Source of the DNA: Setophaga petechia
Taxonomy: Eukaryota; Chordata; Aves; Passeriformes; Parulidae
Assembly (NCBI GenBank): GCA_024362935.1
Contig: JANCRA010000014.1
Coordinates: forward strand, 7,271,258 to 7,335,257
DNA length: 64,000 nucleotides
Direction: 5' to 3'
Positions 53,151 to 64,000 of the stretch are shown in pieces. Below the pieces are notes generated by a model, which was not told where the DNA came from, made no database searches, and saw only the letters and a program-made list of their open reading frames with translations. Each line of letters opens with the position of its first letter. Position 1 is the stretch's first letter. Made by a program: the position numbers and the translations under genes.

Positions 53151-53752
53151 TCCTATGACCTTCCTGCTGATTAATTCATGATTGTACTGACTCCTCAGTG
53201 TCGGGGTTTCTTCCAGCTAAAGGGAAGTTTGGGTCTTTCAACCAGGCCAAATCCTCCTCAGCACGGAGGATGGACTTTCTCTGTGGCCTTATTCTCCTGA
53301 GGACCCCCTTCCCACCGAGCTGAGGCACAGCCTCCTGCTTTGGAACTTTTGGCTGAGATGAGGGGGTCAGTTTTGGCTGAGGCGAAGGGGTCAGTTTTGG
53401 CAGAGGTGAAGGGTCAGTTCCGGCTGAGCAGCGGCGTGCACAGCTGGGACTGCCCGCCGCTGTCGGGATCTCGGGGCAGTACTAACACACGAACCGCCCA
53501 GGGGTCCCCTCACGCCGGCCCACGCGCTGCCCTGAGGGGAGGGAGGGGCGCTGCCTCCGGCCCCCCCTTCGGCGGCACGTGACGCGGTGACGTACGCACG
53601 CACAGGCGCGCGCCCGGTGACGCCGCGGGCCCCGCGCGTTTGAAGTTGGCGCGCGACTCGCGCCCTCGCTCCCCCCTCCCCGCTCTCGCCCCGCCCCGCC
53701 CCGCCCGCCGCTCCCAGCCTGCCCCGCGCGGCCGCTTCCCCGCGCGCGCCGG

Positions 53753-53783
53753 CCCCCCCCGCCCCCCCTTTCCCCCCCCGCCC
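53753..53783 (-). other. C-run block with G-quadruplex potential on the minus strand
   Basis: Runs of 8 C, 7 C and 8 C separated by single G or TTT, then CCC, about 60 bp upstream of the YY1-type start motif. The minus strand has four G-runs of at least three, a textbook G-quadruplex pattern; the plus strand has i-motif potential. The folding is inferred from pattern. Confidence 0.7.
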
Positions 53784-53834
53784 GGGCCGGCGGCCGCGGC
53801 AGAGCCGCGCTGGGTGGCGCGTGCGCACTGTGCC

Positions 53835-54029
53835 CCGCCCGCCGCCATTTTGTGTCCGAAAGCGACTGTGGAGCGATTAAACCGCGGGGCTGGTGCCGGG
53901 GCGCTTAAAGCGGCGGCGGCCGCGGCGGGGCGTGCGGGGCGCGGCGGCTCCTCCGCGGGGCCCGCGGGCGGCGCGGGGCGGCGGCGGGGCCCGGCGGCCG
54001 GAGGGAGCTCGGCGGGGCGCGGGGCGCAG
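53835..54029 (+). other. CTCF: CTCF exon 1 (non-coding 5'UTR)
   Basis: The words GCCATTTTGTGTC (53844-53856) and TGTGGAGCGATTAAACCG (53867-53884) match, in order and spacing, the start of human CTCF mRNA as I recall it. A GGC/GCG-rich tract follows and then a strong donor GCGCAG|GTAAGC at 54029/54030. There is no coding sequence; CTCF translation starts in a later exon outside this window. CTCF encodes the 11-zinc-finger insulator protein. The position just downstream of RIPOR1 on the same strand reproduces mammalian gene order. The exact transcription start is uncertain by some tens of bases. Confidence 0.85.
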
Positions 54030-57000
54030 GTAAGCGGCGGCGGCGGGGGGTTTGCAGTCGCGTTCTCCGGCCTCTAGGTGTCACGATGGGGCTCCGGCGC
54101 GGCTGGGGCCCCGCAGCGGCCGCCGCCGGGGCAGCAAGGGGGGCTTTGTCTCCCTCTACCGTCCCCGCGCCGCCGCCGCCGCCACCGCCGCCATTCCCCA
54201 CAGCGCGGCGCTGGGCTGCGGCACCGCCCGGGCCGCCCGCCCTCCTTCCCTCCCCGGCCGCCGCCACCCGCCGGCCCCGACTCCATTTTCTTTCCTTTGT
54301 CTCCTCCACCGCGCCACCGGCGCTGATTAACCGCCCCATTACCGCCCCCTCCCTTCCCTTCCCGTCCCGCACGTCCCTTCCTTCCCCCCCCCTCCTCCGC
54401 TCCCCCGCCCCGCCGGGCCCGCTCCCCTCCCGCCCCGCCACCGCTCCCCCCCCTTTCTCGCACCTCCGCGGGGCTCGCCCGGCGCCCTCCGCCCGCCGCC
54501 CGTGTCTTGCCGCGCTGTCCGGCCGGGCGCTGCCCGCGGGGACGGCTGCGTGTCCCGCTCCCGCCGGCCGCCGCCTCGCTGCGCTGGCGTGTGCGGCGGA
54601 GTGAGAGGCGCTGCGAGGCGCAGAGCGGGACTCGAGCTCCCTCTGCAAGGCAGGCTGAGCAGCGCCATGCAGCAGCACCGGGGCGGGCACGGCTGGGGGG
54701 CGCCCGCTCTCGCCGCGGTGACCGGCCCGCAGCCCCCCCGCACCCCCCGCGCCGCTCCCGGAGCGCGGCGGCCCCGCCGTTCTGTGTCCGCCCCTCCCCC
54801 GTCCCGTCCCCGCCACCCCACTTCGGGCCCGGGGTCCCCACGGGGCTTCGGGCTCCGATCGGGAGCACCTGGGCTGCCACCGAGCCGCCGAGCAGCTGTG
54901 TCACTTGCTGGGACCTGGCCCGGCTGCCCGACTCGCGGGGCACCTCCCCGGGAACCTCCCGGGCCTCCGCAGCCGGGCGCTTGGCCGGGGATGGAGCCCG
55001 AAATCTCATGGCAAAGGACGGCCTTATTCCCTCCCTTCCATGGGTCTGTGCTGCTTGGGGGGGGAAGCACAAAACCCGATTCTTTTTGTGATGCAGAGGA
55101 GGAAACCGCACATGCTCTGTGTCCAAACGCTTTGCTGTTTGTTCTCTATATCAGCTTTAGATTTCTTTAGAATATATGTTTATATGGTATCGGGTTTGGC
55201 CTTGTGTTAACCTTGTGAAATGACTTCGGTAGAAGGGTTTTGTCGTGTTGTATGGATCCTTCTCCGTTCAGTGCAATCCTTAGGACTTGCCTGTTGGTGA
55301 AAATGAGCTCGCTTTCCTGTTTGTGACTTCCTATTTTTTTGCCGAGCATTTCTCCCCTTAAATACATACATGGCTGTTCCTCATCTCTGGCCAGTTACTG
55401 AATCCTAGTAATAAACTCCAGAGATGTCGTTAAAACACTGCATCTGAAACACTGTTTACCACTTCCAGTGTACGTGTTTTTGTTTCAGTGCAGGAAGTGT
55501 GTAAATATCGTCTCAAATTCTCCAGTTTATTAATCTTCTGCCGAGCCTGTTGAATTTGTAGGAGCCCGTTGAGTACTGGAAATAATTCCGTGCTGTATTC
55601 AAGCTGTTCTTACTTAAATGATCCCCCCAACGCTTTCCTTCAGTGTAGAAGACATCAGCAGAACTGGAAAAAGGAGTGATTTTAGTATAAGGGCAAAGCA
55701 ATGCTCGCTGCCTCTTTTTTTTCTAGGTTGATGGATTTTTACTTCCATTTTGTTTTTCTTCTGGATGTGTAGGGCTGGCTCAGTTTTAAGGTCATCCGCT
55801 GTGCATGGATGGTTATTAGGACGCACAGAAAGGCTCAGGAAACTTTGTGGGATATTTTTGAGGAGTAATATCTGAGCAAAAGGTGCAAAACTCGAGTTCC
55901 TGTAGCCTCCAGTGGCCCTGCAACTGAAATAATACAGCAAGGCTCGTCCATTTCAGACAGAGCTTGGAGAACTGTCACTACAGCGTTAAGTTTGCTGGTG
56001 ACTCGTGCCTGCAGAGTTTCTGAGGGAAGGAGCTATTTCAAGAGCTGTTTTCATGTGAGCAGGCTGGATCTTGACTGTGATCTGTAGCTAATTTGTGTGC
56101 ATCCTCACCAGCTCTTGGGGCTGCAGGTTGATACCCGCCTGCTGCGCTCCCAGGGCTGTGTCTTGAAATGCCAGAAGCTGACCCGTGTTATTCTTGAATT
56201 TATTCAGCATTTACCTGAAAAATCTAATTGTATGGGATTACTGACTTGCTAAGGAATTTCTGTGCACAGCCTACTCCAGAATTTAATTTCTTCTCCTCCC
56301 CTTAGGACTTCACGTCCAAGAACTCCTGCTTTTCTAGATTTTTGGCAGTTGGATGTTGAATATTAGGCCTGTCTGTTCTTGGAGCAAAGCCAGCCTATTC
56401 CTTGCACTTATCCCTCGTACTTAAACAGGTTCCACTGACCTCTGGATAGCTCTCCCTGCTCTGTCCGAGCAGTTTTTTGTACATGAGCTCTTTCAGCTAT
56501 ATTATTGATTATATTTGCATAAAAATTCCCTAATTCCCCATCCTGTCAAGGTTCGCTTCTCTTACCTCTTTACCAGAGAGGGAATGCTCGAGGGAATAAT
56601 AAGCTTTAGGATCCCAAATGTGCTTGTAGGTGCTCTAGAAATATGTGTAATAAGGAGCAACCACTGCTTTACCTGAACACACGAGGACACACACTGACAA
56701 AAGCTGAGAACAACCAAAGCTTTGACTGCTTGTTTTGTGTGTGATAACTTACTGAACTGTACTGATTTATTTGCTTAACTGTAAACCCCTGTTCATCCCT
56801 TTGGCTTTAGTTCAGATGCCCAGTTCACTCTTTGTTATACTAAACCTTGAAACGTCAATACAGTATCAGGCTCTGCTACTCTGTAACCTACCTGGTCTTA
56901 GAGACACACAGATCCAGGAAATTCCCTTTTGTTGTTTATATTTAGTGTTGATAACAATAGTTCAGATCATAGGTGGCACTTGTTCTTTAAGGTTTTTTAC

Positions 57001-58899
57001 TGAAAGTTAGAATCTGTCCTGACTGTAGCTAAAAATACTGCTTTTTATTGTGCTGAAGAATATTTGAATTTCATTTACAACACCCTGTTCTGCTGCTTCT
57101 CCCAGATCTCTCCAATAATTCATCAGTCTTTAGGAATTGAGGTATGCTTATTGCAGACATATTTAATATGAAAACTAAAGAGTTGCTGCTCAGCTGAGTG
57201 ATCTGTTTTTCTCTGATTAACAAAAATAACCTCAAAAAGAAGAGCAGAATAAACAGCAGGTGAGTAGGGAGTTTTATGTTTCAGATCATGTTAACATTTA
57301 AGTGACTACACAGAACAACTCAGTTTGGGTATCTAATGTAAATTAAAGCTAAAGTGAAGTTTTCCTCAGTGTTATAAAAACTTGGAAGCTATAAAATCTT
57401 AATTTCCTTCCAATGTGGTTCTTAACAGGTGAAAAGAGAAGTAGTGCAGAGCCAGCTCTCAAGAATGGCGCAGTTAACGTGCGTTGACTTAGGGACATCT
57501 CTACATCTCTGATAGAATGGACTCCCGAAGCATTATTCTCTAACTATCCCTGCAGGTGAAGTTTTGAGTCGTAGATAGAGCTGCATTTCTTCTGTAAAGG
57601 TTTGTTTTTAGAGATCCCCCCTCAGTTCAAGCCCTCTACTGTCAGCTACCTGAGGATTTCAGTTCGCTGTGTGGGGCTCATATTAAGAGGTGAGGCCAGG
57701 AACGTTTGAAGTTATTTAAAAAACCAAGGGCAGCGATCAGTTAATATTCTGACCAGTGACACCAGCAAGGGCTTGTGTAATGGTAGCAGTGCAGCAAGCT
57801 GAACTACAAGGTAGTTTTTTCTCCTGTAGTGCAAGGAGCCTGCCCAGGTACCTAGTGTTATGTCAGTCAGCAGCAGCATCTTATTTGTTCTGATATAGCT
57901 GCAAACTCATGAAATTTCTAAAGCTTCATGGGTTTCACTGGAAAGCTTTGCTCAAATGTAAAGACAGGGTTAAGTAAGTTCATCTTATACTGAAAATCTT
58001 GTTTTGCATATTTTTTCCCCATACTGTAAAAAAATTTCTGTTGACATCGTTGAATTTGTCAAATTCTGGCAAAACAGAAGGCAAATCTCAGATTGTTTGG
58101 CATGTGAACTGTACCCCTGTCTGTATTAATAGTGCATCATCATTAGAAGCCTGTATATGTCTCAAATACCCACAGGTAAAGTATATTAAAAAAAAAAACA
58201 CAAGCCAAAACTTAACACAAAAACTCTTTAAAACTGCTCTCCACCAGAGTACATTGGGAGGTGAGAGAGACATTTACCTTGGCATATTGGTATATTTTTC
58301 CCCACTGGAATATTTTTAACTGCAGTATTGGAAAGGATGTTTTATAGTCAATGCACTTTGGAACAGTAGTGAAATTCCAGGAGGTCAGAGAAGTGCTGAT
58401 GTGTCAGTTCTGAAAGGAGGTGGAGTGGATGAACATGGCTGTGCAGGAAGGGTGGCAGGTGCCCAAAACACCTTGGGTGTTTGACTAGCTCTGCACAGTG
58501 TTAACACACATGTAGTTCACATTATTACCAGCTCTCTCATTTATTCTTAGTACAGAATTTAGTTAGAGAAAAGTGTTAATCCCAGTAACAAAGACTTTAA
58601 GAAAACAAAAGCTTGTTGAATTTATTTCTTGACGTTTTAAAGGACTTGATCTTGATGACCTTACTGTGTATTAATATTAGTACTGAGTATCAGTAAATGC
58701 CATTTAGTTCAGGATTAATCTGGGGGTGTACAAGAGTGATTAGTTTCTATGGATATTCAGCAAAAACTAGTAATTGCTTTTCACAATTTATTTTCATTAA
58801 TGATTTTGTTGGTGAAAATGTATTTAAAAACTTGTTCATTATAAACTTCTGACTTATGGAAGATCACTGGGCACTAAGGCAGCCATTGTGATTGTCAGG

Positions 58900-59220
58900 G
58901 GGAGTAAATCCAGTCCAGTGTGTGCTAAGGCTGCTACATGTAAAGCTGTGCACCTGGGAACCAGGTATTCCAGCTGAATTTAAATCAAGGCACGTGATAT
59001 CCTAGAAAGCAGTGATTGAAGTGTGTTTTGGAGTCATAGTGAATAAACAGCATAAACATGAGTTTCCAAGGTGATGCTGTGACAAAGAACCTAATGTGGT
59101 TCTTAAATGCATTAGTGGAATAAGCATGTGTGTGTTCTTGCCCATCTTGTGGGATGGGATGAAGTCATTCCCAAAATCCTACATACGGTTTTGGCCTCAG
59201 CACTCAAAACCCTCCAAAAA
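58900..59220 (+). mobile_element. Old CR1-like LINE fragment
   Basis: Weak but ordered similarity to the RT C-terminal region of an ancient CR1/L3-type family: 'GCTGTGCACCTGGGAACCAG', 'TTGGAGTCATAGTGAATAAA', 'GAGTTTCCAAGGTGATGCTG', 'TTCTTAAATGCATTAG' and 'TTGGCCTCAGCACTCAAAA'. Heavily diverged; boundaries are uncertain. Confidence 0.45.
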
Positions 59221-62200
59221 TTGTGTGAAAAGGGATTCATCTCCAGTTTGATGGAAAACTAACCTGTATTGCCATGCAGTAAAATGTTAAACATGAGCTG
59301 CTTCTCATCAAAACTGAGGTGACTTGATGAGAGTCCTCGGATATGTCCCTTACAAAATAATACTGGATATTACTGATACTGGATATTAGTGATTGGTGAT
59401 CTTGTTCTAATGTTGCTGACAAACACAACATGAATTTGTAACCCAATATGTTCAAATTAAAAGGCTTAAGTTCCTCACAGGGAGAGTGGTTAAGTAATGG
59501 ATTGATATCAAGAGTAGTCATATATTTCTTTATTTCTTAACATCTTTGAATCAAGATTGTGGGAAAAAAAAACCCTGAAAATTGCTTCAGCCAGCTGCAA
59601 GGTGCTGACCTTTTCTTGTTTCATGTATATTTAGAGAATTGTCATTCATGAGAGGTCAGGCTTGGTGATATAACAGGGGTGCTAAAGAAAAAGGTTGGAT
59701 AGCACCTCATCTTCTCTTTTTCTTGATCCACCTTTCCTCTTTTTGAGCAGAGAGAGGTTTAGGACTTTTCCTTTTCAACCATGAATATGATCAAACCAGT
59801 AAAAGTTCTGAATGGGGGAAAATAAGCAGATATTGATATATATTGGAGACGTGTCAAGTAGTGTCCCGAATACTCGGTCCAGACTTGTGACTAATACATC
59901 CTGATCTGGGGCTGTGGCACTGGGGAGCTGTTGGAAAGATAAATGTTACTTCTCTGCTGCCAGGACAAGCTGCTGGCTTGTGTCCAGCTCGCTGCCTACC
60001 AAGCAGCCCAAGGACCTTGGCGCAAGCACTGCTGCCCAGACAGTCTTTATATCAGCAAAGGAGTTCTTCCTTCCTGGTTCTAAGCATGGAAAATGCACAG
60101 AGGATGGAGCAAGGTGATTTTTATTGAATCCACTGAAGAAAACATAGCTCCATAAAATTTTGTGTTACATAAAATTATTTATTGGCTCATTTTATATATT
60201 GCATTTGTGTTTGTTGTGTGGAATTATATTATCTGCAGTGATCCTAGTTTTAAACTGGATGCTGAGTAAAATACTGACTTAATCAGGAATTAAACTATGA
60301 AGCATAAAGCTGTGGAAGAAGGAGTAAACAACTCAATAATTTTAAGCTATGTTAATGCCTCATGTGTGGAGATTTGACACAAGTGTTTGACACTTTCTGA
60401 GCTCTCAGGGATGTTACAGTGAATAGTTTGATGGTGGCATAAGCATCTCTAGGTGGAGATTGCTGGAAGCTAAAGCCTTTTTCACATCTCACTTTAAAAA
60501 GGTGGAAAGGGGAAATGTAATCTTGAGAACTCAGAGCTACAGAGCAAACTTGCTTGTAATCCATGTGCTCCCCTGTGTGGTAATTTCAACAGAAGCACAT
60601 GATGCTTGAGTTTGGCAATTCTGGTTTTTCCTGGCTGTTCAAAAGAAGGTGAATGGTGTCACTGCTGCTGCCCCTCGAGTTCTTCACAGAACTCAGTCTG
60701 TGCCCAGCCTGGCTGCTGTGCTTCACACAAGGCCAACTTCTTGGGTAAATTCAGGGAGTTTTGTGGTGAGCCCATAGCTTGTAGGAGTAAAAAATGAGGT
60801 AAATACACCACAGTTGGTGGGAAACCTGTTTTGGTAAGAGAGTGTGGAGACGCTGTAGGTTCAGAAAGGGATCCACAATTCCAGAGGCAATGATCCCTAA
60901 TCCCCTGACTGGATGTTGGGATAAGGGTGGTAAACCACAGACATGACTGGTTGCTCTCCCTACACACTCTTTCCTGGTGGAGTTTTTGGAGACAGACTGT
61001 TGCACTAATGGACAATGATCTGTCCTTGTAGGGCTTTTTTTTATGCTCATGTTGGATAAAGGAAATTTTTTCATTTTTTCCCAGCCTATTGATAAAAGCT
61101 ATACAAGGAAATTTACAATTCTTGCTATTTTGGGAATAAACACCAAAGCATTTAGGGAGGTGAAAGTCAAGGCTTCTCTGGAAAATTAGATTGGCTTGCA
61201 TCAGGATTGTTGTGACCCGATCTCCTTCCACGTGTGTGCTGGCAGTTGCATCCCCAGGTGATGAACTGGTCAGCAGAATTTCCTTCATGAGGGCAGTAGC
61301 ATGTAAGTAAGTGGATGTGGAAAAAATGTTGCCTCAAGTTTGATTTGAGTCTTCATGGAACCATGCCCCAAAATATTTTGGGGTAAGTAGAGGCTTTCTG
61401 TGTGGGAAGCCAAGAGCACAAGTAGTAATAACAGCATTTGGCTATTTGTAAACATTTTTTACTCTTTTGAAATGGAGCTGTAAATTTCCCTGTATGTTTA
61501 AAATTGTTGTCCAGGCAATTGAATTCTCCCATTGTTTAATGTTGAAAGAGACATGGTTTCTCTGGACTGGCTCCTGGAAGAGCCTTTCACTGCAGTAGAA
61601 CCAGTAGTGATTTTTGGCCAATTATTTCAGCTTCTTGTATGGTTTTTCTGTCTCCTTGTATTTGATTTGCAAAACTCTTCCCTTGAAACCACTTCTAACA
61701 TCCAGAGATTTTAAATGAGAGCAGGAAATGCTACTGAATTAAGAATACCCCCGGTTTTGATTGTATAATTCCATGACATAAGTTAACAGTATTACATTTT
61801 AACCAGTAGCTTTCTCCTATGTCCTGAACTGTTTGCAGTGGAAATGCAGTCTGAACTTCAGTTTTGCTTCCTCAGTAGATACTGCAAGAAAACCCCTTAA
61901 AGGCACTTCAGGAGTTTCCAGATTACAGGTTGGAAAAAAATGACATTTTTGAAGGCTAGTAGTTCAGTCAAAGCTTATCAGATTATTAAAACCTTTCTTT
62001 TCTTTTCTTTTTGGAGGATGGAAGAAGTTAGTGTTATCCAGCATTCCTACTGAGTATATAACTTACTGCCACTTCTGATCTTTGAAGAGAGATTTATCGC
62101 TTCCTGTGGCAATACTGAATACTCAAAAGGTACTCATTGATTACTTGATCCCTGCCTACCTTCCATATTTATTAAAACTCTTCTCTCCTTCCTGCCAAAG

Positions 62201-63249
62201 AGTGACTGCTGTTGACTGCTGCCTGCTCTGAGCTGCCTGGAGCATTACATGATCCCAGACTACTTTGTGCTTTGCTCCTGTAGTGTGTGTCCTGTTAAAA
62301 CAGCTGCATCCTCTCCTTGTCCTACCAGCATTTTGACTTACATGAAGAAGAATTTGTGAGCTTCCATGACAGTATGGTGGAGCCAACTATGAAATAATTT
62401 GATGTCTCACTTGCCTGATGTGAATCTGTAATGGTTTTGGCGACATCTTCTTTGAGTGGCTTGTGCAGACAAATCCTGAGGGATGATTTCTCCATCTCTC
62501 AAAGGAGAGAGCATGGAATGTTTGTCCTGCTGTGTTACCAGTCTGGCTCTTCCTGGTTAGAAGTGCTGGATCCAGTGCAGTTGTTGGTCACTGTGATGTG
62601 CTGCCTCTGGAAACAGACTGTCCAGTGCTGGCAGCCAAGGGAGAGTTTTCATCTGCCTTTTGGCACCTTTCCTGTTGCTATCAGACAAGGTACAATTTGT
62701 TGTTAACATCCTGGGGAAAAGAGGATACAGTAGCCCTCAGTACTTCAAAGATAGATTTTTTCCTTTTTTTTAGTTTAGATTTACTCACTGTGAACCTGGC
62801 TTTTCTCCTTTAAATTATAAATAAGGAGTGAGGTCTCTTGTCAGTACTGCTTCCTCCTTTTCTCACTGAAGTCCCTATAGGACTCTTGTCTGATGTGGAT
62901 CTTTGTACTTCATAGCACATGTGATTACCTGTCTCCTAAACAATAAAACACAGTATTTGTGCTTTTCTAATGCTGTTCTGTTCAATACTGGGTGGATTTG
63001 GTTATCCACCACTCTGAAAGTGCTGGTCCCCAGTAGATTGCCAGGAGTTACAGTACATCTGTTCATTTGCTGAAGAGCTGATCAGTATGTGAAAGCTTGC
63101 AGAAGTGTTCCAGGGCCTTTACATCTTGTGTGGGAGTGCTGAGACCAGTAAATCTCAGTCCTAGGAGCATCATAGTTATAACTGCATAGATGGAAAAATG
63201 TCTCAATGTTTTGTGCTTGAAGTTTAAGTATATCCTTCATTTTAGGTAG

Positions 63250-63435
63250 TGCCAGAGAATGGTAAAATAATTTTGGTTGGAAAGGACTTCTTGTGGTACC
63301 CTCATTCAACCCCTGACTCAGTGCAGGGCCAGCATTAATGCTAGATGAGGTCAATTAGGATTGTATTTAGGAAATATTTTTGTTTCCACAGCATCTCTGA
63401 GCAACCTACTCCAGTGTTTGACCACTCATTGTTGC
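63250..63435 (-). mobile_element. Worn CR1 LINE fragment, reversed
   Basis: 'ATTTTGGTTGGAAAGGACTT', 'ATTCAACCCCTGACTCAGTGCAGGG' and 'GCATCTCTGAGCAACCTACTCCAGTGTTTGACCACTC' are complements of CR1 3' landmarks. The tail repeat is lost. Confidence 0.65.
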
Positions 63436-64000
63436 AGCTGGTCTGTTGCACTTTTCATTTGACTCTCTGCTTCCAAGAGTGTGGCTCCATCTTCTCTTGG
63501 CTTCCCTTTGGAGGCAGCAGTGGGATCTCCCCATGGTCTTTTCGCAACTAACTCTGTCATTCTTCTGTGTAGGTCTTGTATTCCAGCCACCTCATTGTTC
63601 TGGCAGCCTTCTGGTGTGTTCTTTCCATGTGTTCTAAGCTCAGCAGTGGATATGTGACACACTTTTCCTTCAAGCTTATCAAACATCCTTATGCCTGTTT
63701 CCTTCAAGCTTATCAAACGTTGCTCATCTCTTAAAGATCTGATGGAGTGTAAATTCATGCAAGGTATTTTATGCCAGAAAATACACCAGGTATTTAACAG
63801 AAGTTCAGTATCATCTCTGCAGTAAAGGAGTGTAGAAGTGGCTTACTCTCCCTTTGGGATGTTCCCTTGGAGTGGATCAGAACAAGAGGGCCTTGCATTT
63901 TTGGAGCTCCCTGGATTGTACATTAGTAGGTTGATACTTCTTGAGTGGTGTCCAATCAGCTTCAAAACATCTCTTTAAAAATTCCTGTAACTTATTTCCT

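Larger units (their letters stand above)
53440..54980 (+). promoter_or_regulatory. CTCF: CTCF CpG-island promoter
   Basis: A very strong 1.5-kb CpG island around the CTCF first exon, with no TATA box. Upstream of the presumed start: an E-box CACGTG (53576-53581), a CRE-like TGACGTA (53588-53594), a CHR-type TTTGAA (53639-53644) next to an E2F-like TTGGCGCG (53646-53653), GC boxes (CCCCGCCCCGCC, about 53690-53705) and a C-run. At the start itself is GCCGCCATTTT (53841-53851), the complement of the YY1 consensus AANATGGCGGC. Sites are consensus matches, not demonstrated binding. The combination suits a cell-cycle-linked housekeeping promoter. Confidence 0.85.
54030..64000 (+). other. CTCF: CTCF intron 1 (partial)
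   Basis: After the CpG island the sequence becomes AT-rich with short frames only; no exon with CTCF coding sequence (zinc fingers or the N-terminus) occurs up to the window end. CTCF has one or more further 5'UTR exons, which cannot be recognised without transcript data, so a non-coding exon 2 could be hidden here. Two worn CR1-like fragments are annotated separately. Confidence 0.7.

Noticed and set aside
53920..54010. CTCF binding site (autoregulation) in its own exon 1
   Set aside because: CCGCGGGCGGCGCGG resembles the CTCF core but breaks the GGNGGCAG part; not good enough to call.
53905..55126. Minus-strand open frames of 303 and 350 residues over the CTCF first exon
   Set aside because: Arg/Gly/Ala/Pro-rich artefacts of the CpG island; antisense to a recognised promoter and 5'UTR, no conserved domain.
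54030..64000. CTCF coding start in this window
   Set aside because: No frame resembling the CTCF N-terminus or its zinc fingers is present; only the first non-coding exon is supported.
1..64000. tRNA, rRNA, CRISPR or bacterial-type features
   Set aside because: No tRNA B-box with cloverleaf context, no regular spaced palindromic repeats, and no prokaryotic gene organisation seen.

Overview
This is eukaryotic and almost certainly avian DNA. It has at least ten truncated CR1 LINE copies, most with the typical ...ATTCTATGATTCTATG 3' tail or its complement. It has compact GT-AG split genes, several CpG islands, and the gene order RIPOR1-CTCF, which matches human 16q22 (the homologous segment is chicken chromosome 11, from memory). 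There are no operons, CRISPR arrays, insertion sequences or rRNA/tRNA genes that I can see. I cannot decide the species; a bird with a GC-rich, gene-dense chromosome fits.

Layout. (1) 1-6.2 kb: intergenic, AT-richer, with CR1 fragments. (2) 6.2-11.7 kb: a complete six-exon gene on the + strand starting in a CpG island. It encodes a 255-residue classical short-chain dehydrogenase/reductase of the C-factor/sniffer-like type. (3) 11.8-28.8 kb: no recognisable protein gene. It holds CR1 pieces, two minisatellites (39-bp and 35-bp units), an orphan CpG island at about 23.6-24.9 kb and several dense transcription-factor-site clusters. (4) 28.9-46.4 kb: RIPOR1 (FAM65A). I resolved 22 coding exons at nucleotide level, all with GT-AG junctions and a continuous frame from ATG 34912 to TGA 45534-45536 (1089 aa with a 47-residue cassette exon, 1042 aa without). 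A candidate first coding exon lies in the CpG island at 29.3-29.5 kb and would add 15 residues in frame. (5) 46.4-53.4 kb: intergenic, with a 0.7-kb CR1 copy carrying a frameshifted reverse-transcriptase tail, another CR1 piece and a 96-bp tandem duplication. (6) 53.4-64 kb: the CTCF CpG-island promoter, its first non-coding exon (about 53835-54029, recognised from words shared with human CTCF 5'UTR) and the start of a long intron 1. The CTCF coding exons lie beyond the window.

Function. The three genes are housekeeping or cell-biological and share only location and orientation (all +). The SDR is a cytosolic NAD(P)-dependent oxidoreductase of unknown substrate. RIPOR1 is a RHOA effector that couples active RHO to the MST3/4-PDCD10 machinery and Golgi orientation. 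CTCF is the zinc-finger insulator/architectural factor. The most interesting points are the RIPOR1 cassette exon that resembles a constitutive exon of the paralogue RIPOR2, the in-frame alternative N-terminus, and a few compact putative regulatory clusters. I did not find a convincing wholly new system.
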